Origin: Lachnobacterium bovis DSM 14045
GTDB lineage: Bacteria; Bacillota; Clostridia; Lachnospirales; Lachnospiraceae
Length of the DNA: 48,993 nt
NCBI RefSeq assembly: GCF_900107245.1
Contig: NZ_FNPG01000022.1
Coordinates: 10,018 to 59,010, forward strand
Direction of reading: 5' to 3'
Shown here: positions 44,447-48,993 of the stretch, one piece after another
Position numbering within the stretch: the stretch's first letter is position 1
How the letters are laid out: each line of letters begins with the position of its first letter
The notes under the pieces: generated by a model
The model's input: the letters and a program-made list of their open reading frames with translations, nothing else
Told to the model about the DNA's origin: nothing
The model's database searches: none
Translations under genes and position numbers: made by a program

Positions 44447-45595
44447 TTATTTTAATAAATCTTTTGCTAATTGTATAGCCTTCAAACACATTGCGTCAAT
44501 GTTATAATACTTGTACTCAGCCAAACGACCTAATAAATGGAAATTATTAAACTTCTGAGCATCTTCTTTATATTTATTATACAATTTATCATTTTCTTCA
44601 TCTAAAATTGCATAATATGGAATTTCTCCTTCTTTTCCAGTATATGCAAAAGGATATTCTTTAACAATAGTTGTACCATTTGTGTCTTTTTGACCTGTTA
44701 AAAATTTAAACTCTGTAATTCTAGTATAATCCTCACTTACAGTATAATTTACTACACTGTGTCCCTGGAATGAATCTTGATCATAATGTTCAAATTTAAA
44801 ATCTAATGAACGATAAGGTAAACGTCCGTATTTACAGTCAAATAACTCATCAATTGCACCTGTATAAATCATTCCATTATTAAATTCTTTTCCTTCAAAG
44901 AAAATTTTGCCATCTTTAAACTCAACAATATCTTTTACTTCTGTATCAAGTTTAACATCAATATTTGGATGATCTAACATTTTTTCAAACATTGGTGTAA
45001 ATCCATCAACAGGAACGCTTTGATATTTATCTTTGAAATATCTATTATCATATGAAATTACAACAGGTACACGACCAGTAACTTCTGGACTAATTTCTTC
45101 CGGTTTTTGTCCCCATTGTTTCATAGTATATTTTAAAAATACATTCTGATAAACATATTCTGCAATCTCTCTAACATCAGGATCATCATTTTCTCTTAAT
45201 TTCATTATAGGAACACGACTTCCTTCGCCATATTCAGAAATTAATTTTTTTTCAAGATAATTAGCTTTTTCTTCATCATATACCATATGTAAAGTATTTA
45301 AGTTAAATGGTACTGGAATTAATTTATCACCAACTTTTGCAACAACTTCATGTCCAAAATCATACCATTCTGTAAAACGAGATAAGAACGCTCTTACTTC
45401 TTCATTTCCTGTATGGAAAATATGTGGTCCATAAAGATGAATTAAAATTCCATTTTCATCTTCCACGTCATAGCAATTTCCACCAATGTGATTTCTTCTT
45501 TCTACAACTAAAACTTTCTTATTACCTTCCTCAGCAAGAATTCTTGCCACAACTGATCCAGCAATACCTGAACCAACTATAATATAATCGTACAT
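44447..45595 (-). CDS. glf: UDP-galactopyranose mutase
   Basis: 382 aa flavoenzyme that interconverts UDP-galactopyranose and UDP-galactofuranose. YDYIIVGSGIAGSVVARILAEEG is the FAD dinucleotide loop, GGNCYD and HLYGPHIFHTGN the substrate/flavin region, and FKFLTGQ plus PYYAILDEENDKLYNKY the conserved C-terminal active-site strands of Glf. The length is standard for bacterial Glf. It implies a galactofuranose-bearing capsule or cell-wall glycan. Its promoter has TATAAT at 45663-45668. Confidence 0.97.
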   Translation of the reverse strand: MYDYIIVGSGIAGSVVARILAEEGNKKVLVVERRNHIGGNCYDVEDENGILIHLYGPHIFHTGNEEVRAFLSRFTEWYDFGHEVVAKVGDKLIPVPFNLNTLHMVYDEEKANYLEKKLISEYGEGSRVPIMKLRENDDPDVREIAEYVYQNVFLKYTMKQWGQKPEEISPEVTGRVPVVISYDNRYFKDKYQSVPVDGFTPMFEKMLDHPNIDVKLDTEVKDIVEFKDGKIFFEGKEFNNGMIYTGAIDELFDCKYGRLPYRSLDFKFEHYDQDSFQGHSVVNYTVSEDYTRITEFKFLTGQKDTNGTTIVKEYPFAYTGKEGEIPYYAILDEENDKLYNKYKEDAQKFNNFHLLGRLAEYKYYNIDAMCLKAIQLAKDLLK

Positions 45596-45662
45596 ATTAA
45601 CTATTCCTCAACTTTCTAAGTGTATTGAACACAAAATATCACTTTAAACATAAAACACATTA

Positions 45663-45668
45663 ATTATA
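45663..45668 (-). promoter_or_regulatory. -10 box of the glf operon promoter
   Basis: TATAAT on the minus strand about 70 bp before glf. A weak -35 (TGGTTA) lies 17 bp upstream, and the 17-bp triple repeat begins about 12 bp beyond that. Confidence 0.55.
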
Positions 45669-45700
45669 CCATAACATAGAATTACTAACCACTTTTTTAT

Positions 45701-45745
45701 ATTAATATACCTTTTATATTAATATACCTTTTTTATTAATATACC
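45701..45745. repeat. Three-copy 17-bp tandem repeat in the glf-crt gap
   Basis: ATTAATATACC followed by T/A-rich spacer occurs at 45701, 45718 and 45735, a 17-bp period. The 490-bp gap 45596-46085 between divergent glf and crt also holds the glf promoter, the crt promoter at 46018 and a hairpin at 45879; I see no further gene in it. Confidence 0.85.
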
Positions 45746-45878
45746 TTTTTTATCTATGTTCTTTTTTTTCTGTTTAACATCTGTTTTATATCAAACCACT
45801 TAAATCTACATTCTTAAATCTACAACAATGCTTATAAAAAAATGTCTATCAAAAATTTTCCACACTTAAAATATTATT

Positions 45879-45898
45879 TTATTATGAAAACATAATAA
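45879..45898. repeat. Perfect inverted repeat TTATTATG-AAAA-CATAATAA
   Basis: An 8-bp perfect palindrome arm with a 4-bp centre in the glf-crt gap, 120 bp upstream of the crt -35 box. It has no T tail for termination on the plus strand; it may be an operator. It does not match the Rex consensus. Confidence 0.5.
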
Positions 45899-46017
45899 TA
45901 CGAAATCTTAAGTTACTATCCAAAAGTGTAATTTAAAGTTACAATAGTAATTTTGAACTAAAGTAGTCAGTAAGTTTTATGCATAATGCTTAAATTTAAA
46001 AAACAATTCCGTTAACA

Positions 46018-46046
46018 TTGACAATTTTTTATCAAAGTGATAGTAT
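46018..46046 (+). promoter_or_regulatory. crt promoter
   Basis: TTGACA (46018-46023), a 17-bp spacer and TAGTAT (46041-46046), followed by AGAGGAGG before the ATG at 46086. Confidence 0.82.
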
Positions 46047-46085
46047 TGGAAATGTAGACATTTCTAATAGAGGAGGTTTTATTTA

Positions 46086-46889
46086 ATGAGTGAATTTAAA
46101 AATTTATTACTTGATGTTGAGGACGAAATTGCAGTTTTAACTATCAATCGTCCAGCAGCTTTAAATGCTTTAAATAGTGAAACATTAGATGAACTTAATG
46201 TTTGTCTTTCTGAAATCGAAGTAAGAGATGACGTTAAAGTATTAATTTTAACAGGTGGTCCTGACAAAAAAGGAAATGCTTTCAAATCTTTCGTAGCTGG
46301 AGCTGATATTTCGGAAATGGTTAACTTCGACGCACCAGCCGCTCGTAAATTTGGTATTAAAGCATCTGAACCATTCTTTAGATTACAAAACATGCGCCAA
46401 GTTACAATTGCAGCCGTAAATGGTTTTGCACTTGGTGGAGGATGTGAAATTTCAATGGCATGCGATATAAGAGTTGCATCTGACAACGCAATATTCGGTC
46501 AGCCAGAATGTGGACTAGGTATTATTCCTGGCTTTGGCGGAACACAAAGACTTGCTCGTTTAGTTGGTATGGGTCGTGCTAAAGAAATGATCTTTACATG
46601 CGATTCAATCGATGCAAATGAAGCTTATAGAATTGGTCTTGTTAACCGCGTTGTTGCAAAAGAAGAATTAATGAATACTGCAAAAGAGCTCGCTAAAAAA
46701 ATCATTTCAAAAGGTAGCTATGCAGTTTCAGTTGCTAAAGCCGCAATCAACAATGGCTATGACATGGATATCAGAAACGCAGTAGAAATGGAAGCAAACT
46801 TATTCGGTGTAGTAAATGATACACACGACAAAAAAGAAGGTATGACAGCATTCCTAGAAAGACGTTCTGCAGAATTATCTGATTTCTAA
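46086..46889 (+). CDS. crt: Crotonase-family enoyl-CoA hydratase (3-hydroxybutyryl-CoA dehydratase)
   Basis: 267 aa. SFVAGADISEMV and AAVNGFALGGGCEISMACDIRVAS form the two oxyanion-hole segments, and FGQPECGLGIIPGFGGTQRLARLVG carries the second catalytic Glu of hydratases. The fit to clostridial Crt is close, so it likely dehydrates 3-hydroxybutyryl-CoA to crotonyl-CoA for butyrate formation. Unlike the usual thl-crt-bcd-etf-hbd cluster it stands alone here, with its own promoter and terminator. Codon use looks optimised (many GGT, GCT, CGT), hinting at strong expression. Confidence 0.92.
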   Translation: MSEFKNLLLDVEDEIAVLTINRPAALNALNSETLDELNVCLSEIEVRDDVKVLILTGGPDKKGNAFKSFVAGADISEMVNFDAPAARKFGIKASEPFFRLQNMRQVTIAAVNGFALGGGCEISMACDIRVASDNAIFGQPECGLGIIPGFGGTQRLARLVGMGRAKEMIFTCDSIDANEAYRIGLVNRVVAKEELMNTAKELAKKIISKGSYAVSVAKAAINNGYDMDIRNAVEMEANLFGVVNDTHDKKEGMTAFLERRSAELSDF

Positions 46890-47021
46890 TTTTTTTAGAA
46901 TATTTTTGTTTTTTCAAAACTAATCTAATTTTAATAAATATACAGATTATTGAAAGTTTTAAAAAATAAAACGTGCTTTAATGCGTACATAAGCATATAA
47001 AAACACGTACACTTTCTTTTA

Positions 47022-47064
47022 AAGTACAATTAAAGCTCACAATATGTGAGCTTTAATTGTACTT
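47022..47064. terminator. Shared hairpin between convergent crt and serS
   Basis: A perfect 19-bp stem (47022-47040 with 47046-47064) and a 5-nt loop AATAT. The tails are only moderately T-rich on either strand, but the position between two converging genes supports a bidirectional terminator. Confidence 0.85.
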
Positions 47065-47128
47065 CTTATATATATAATAAATGCAATTTATTATATAAAG
47101 TTCATTTACTTATTGCTTTTATAAAGTC

Positions 47129-48433
47129 TTACTTTCCGTTTTTACCTTTATTTGGTACAAGAATTGTTTTTCCACCCATATATGGTTGTAATGCTTTTGG
47201 AATATTAACTGATCCATCTTCATTAACATTATTCTCTAAAAATGCAATTAACATACGTGGTGGCGCAACTACAGTGTTATTTAATGTATTTGCAAAATAT
47301 TTCTCTCCATTTTTGCCTTTTACACGAATCTTTAATCTTCTAGCCTGAGCATCTCCCAAGTTTGAACAGCTTCCAACCTCAAAGTATTTCTTTTGACGAG
47401 GTGACCATGCTTCTACATCACATGATTTAACCTTTAAATCAGCTAAATCGCCAGAACAGCACTCAAGAGTTCTAACTGGAATATCAAGACTTCTAAATAA
47501 ATCAACTGTATTTTTCCACATCTTGTTATACCAATCCCAAGCTTCTTCTGGTTTACAAACAACAATCATTTCTTGTTTCTCAAATTGGTGAATTCTATAT
47601 ACACCACGCTCTTCTATACCATGTGCACCTTTTTCTTTTCTAAAACATGGAGAATAACTTGTCAATGTATATGGTAATTTTTCTTCATCATTAATTGTAT
47701 TAATAAATTTACCAATCATTGAATGTTCAGATGTTCCGATTAAATATAAATCTTCACCTTCGATCTTATACATCATTGAATCCATCTCATCAAAACTCAT
47801 TACTCCATCAACTACTGCTGATCTAATCATATATGGTGGAATACAATATGTAAAACCTCTATCAATCATAAAATCACGTGCATAAGCTAATACAGCTGAA
47901 TGTAATCTAGCAATATCACCCATCAAATAATAGAATCCATTACCAGCAACTTTTCCAGCTGCATCTAAATCAATTCCATCAAAGCTTTCCATTATGTCAG
48001 CGTGATATTTAATTTCATAATCAGGAACAACTGGTTCTCCAAACTTTTCAATTTCAACATTACAACTATCGTCTTTTCCAATTGGTACTGAAGGATCAAT
48101 AATATTTGGAATAACCATCATTATCTCACGAACTTTATCATTTAATTCTTTTTCTTGAACTTCTAATTCAGATAGACGAACTGCATTATTTGAAACTTGT
48201 TTTTTAACTTCTTCAGCTTCTTCTTTCTTTCCTTGCCCCATCAAAGCACCAATCTGTTTAGATAATTTATTTCGACTAGCTCTTAACTCATCAGCTTCAC
48301 TTTTAACTTGACGCGCTTTAGCATCTAATTCAATTACCTCATCAACCATTGGTAATTTATGATCTTGAAATTTCTTTTTTATGTTTTCTTTTACAATTTC
48401 TGGATTCTCTCTCAAAAATTTTAAATCGATCAT
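47129..48433 (-). CDS. serS: Seryl-tRNA synthetase
   Basis: 434 aa, class II. The N-terminal MIDLKFLRENPEIVKENIKKKFQ and the long coiled-coil arm (about 30-110) bind tRNA-Ser. The catalytic core shows motif 2 (SPCFRKEKGAHGIEERGVYRIHQFEKQEM) and motif 3 (VAPPRMLIAFLENN). FEVGSCSNLGDAQARRLKIRVK is the usual late core segment. It charges tRNA-Ser and supplies serine for selenocysteine where used. AGAGGAGGA precedes the start. Confidence 0.97.
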   Translation of the reverse strand: MIDLKFLRENPEIVKENIKKKFQDHKLPMVDEVIELDAKARQVKSEADELRASRNKLSKQIGALMGQGKKEEAEEVKKQVSNNAVRLSELEVQEKELNDKVREIMMVIPNIIDPSVPIGKDDSCNVEIEKFGEPVVPDYEIKYHADIMESFDGIDLDAAGKVAGNGFYYLMGDIARLHSAVLAYARDFMIDRGFTYCIPPYMIRSAVVDGVMSFDEMDSMMYKIEGEDLYLIGTSEHSMIGKFINTINDEEKLPYTLTSYSPCFRKEKGAHGIEERGVYRIHQFEKQEMIVVCKPEEAWDWYNKMWKNTVDLFRSLDIPVRTLECCSGDLADLKVKSCDVEAWSPRQKKYFEVGSCSNLGDAQARRLKIRVKGKNGEKYFANTLNNTVVAPPRMLIAFLENNVNEDGSVNIPKALQPYMGGKTILVPNKGKNGK

Positions 48434-48539
48434 TTTATCCTCCTCTATTTACACTGTTGGTATATTATATGTTTTGAAATTATATCAAAATTACTTCATA
48501 TCAAAGAAAAAATAAAAGTTATAGAACTGCACTCATTAT

Positions 48540-48572
48540 TACACTTTATACATATTCTACACTTTATACATA
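48540..48572. repeat. Direct repeat in the serS 5' region
   Basis: The 15-mer TACACTTTATACATA occurs at 48540-48554 and 48558-48572, an 18-bp period, immediately downstream of the likely serS transcription start. No T-box motif is present in this leader, unlike ileS. Confidence 0.8.
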
Positions 48573-48580
48573 ACAGAATT

Positions 48581-48609
48581 ATTATACTATCTACGCCTCT
48601 TATTTGCAA
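48581..48609 (-). promoter_or_regulatory. serS promoter
   Basis: TTGCAA (48604-48609), a 17-bp spacer and TATAAT (48581-48586) on the minus strand; predicted start near 48574, giving a ~140-nt 5' leader. Confidence 0.75.
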
Positions 48610-48623
48610 GTTATTTAAACTAA

Positions 48624-48658
48624 AGAGAGCTGCATTCCTGCACGGAACACAGCTCTCT
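48624..48658 (-). terminator. Terminator of the ribosomal RNA operon
   Basis: A 9-bp stem (AGAGAGCTG / CAGCTCTCT) with an inner TTCC/GGAA pair, followed on the minus strand by TTTAGTTTAAA, about 50 nt beyond the 23S 3' end. Confidence 0.85.
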
Positions 48659-48708
48659 CCCATATATCTTCAAAACTTCATACAAGCTTTTCTCTTTGAA
48701 AACCTTTT

Positions 48709-48993
<285 letters not shown>

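Noticed and set aside
45879-45898. Rex operator controlling crt
   Set aside because: The palindrome lacks the TTGTTAA/TTAACAA halves of Rex sites and lies 120 bp upstream of the promoter.
46079-46486. Minus-strand 135-codon frame opposite crt
   Set aside because: It is antisense to a well-supported crotonase gene; the long frame follows from codon bias.

Overview
The window is AT-rich chromosomal DNA from a low-GC, Gram-positive anaerobe, most likely a gut clostridium of the Lachnospiraceae type. This rests on the mix of genes: a crotonase of the butyrate pathway, a T-box-controlled long-form isoleucyl-tRNA synthetase, LplABC-type sugar transport with DUF624, AGGAGG ribosome binding sites, and Clostridia-like pfkA-dnaE and SpoU neighbours. 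The genus is inference. No phage or transposon genes are visible.

Layout. (1) 1-5875 is a type II-A CRISPR-Cas locus read leftward: cas9, tracrRNA, cas1, cas2, csn2, leader, then the first repeat at the window edge. Cas9 (1107 aa), the repeat, the tracrRNA fold and the tracrRNA position between cas9 and cas1 all resemble Streptococcus thermophilus CRISPR1. The tracrRNA and cas9 promoters share a near-identical 21-bp block, and the leader holds an inverted copy of the tracrRNA 5' end. (2) 5973-6440 is a GNAT acetyltransferase. (3) 6690-14401 is a sucrose/fructo-oligosaccharide locus: a leftward ABC transporter plus GH32 hydrolase operon, and a divergent LacI-DUF624-membrane protein operon, with both promoters resolvable. 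(4) 14529-20680 is a RiPP (ribosomally made, modified peptide) cluster: a 39-aa precursor that gene callers would miss, a radical SAM/SPASM maturase, a PqqD-like/M50 membrane protease, and an ABC ATPase with an FtsX-type permease. Its order matches the B. subtilis yydFGHIJ epipeptide operon, but the core is unlike YydF: 17 residues with four Cys and eight Phe/Trp.

(5) 20898-30604 holds housekeeping genes: an ABC-F protein, a small alarmone synthetase, an 88-aa unknown, a SpoU methyltransferase, pfkA, dnaE and a patatin-like phospholipase. (6) 30744-32933 is a PadR / HAAS-membrane protein / DUF4097 operon with two matching operators in its promoter region. (7) 33208-40501 carries an FKBP-type isomerase, a TraX-like membrane protein, glycogen phosphorylase and ileS; ileS has a ~460-nt T-box leader. 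(8) 41054-45595 carries a NatAB-type ABC exporter, a family 2 glycosyltransferase and UDP-galactopyranose mutase. (9) 46086-48433 has crt and serS convergent on a perfect hairpin. (10) 48709-48993 is the 3' end of a 23S rRNA gene on the minus strand, followed by a terminator and no 5S gene.

The strongest candidate for something undescribed is the aromatic/Cys-rich RiPP at 20463-20582 and its cluster. Second is the possible RNA-based self-regulation of the CRISPR locus.
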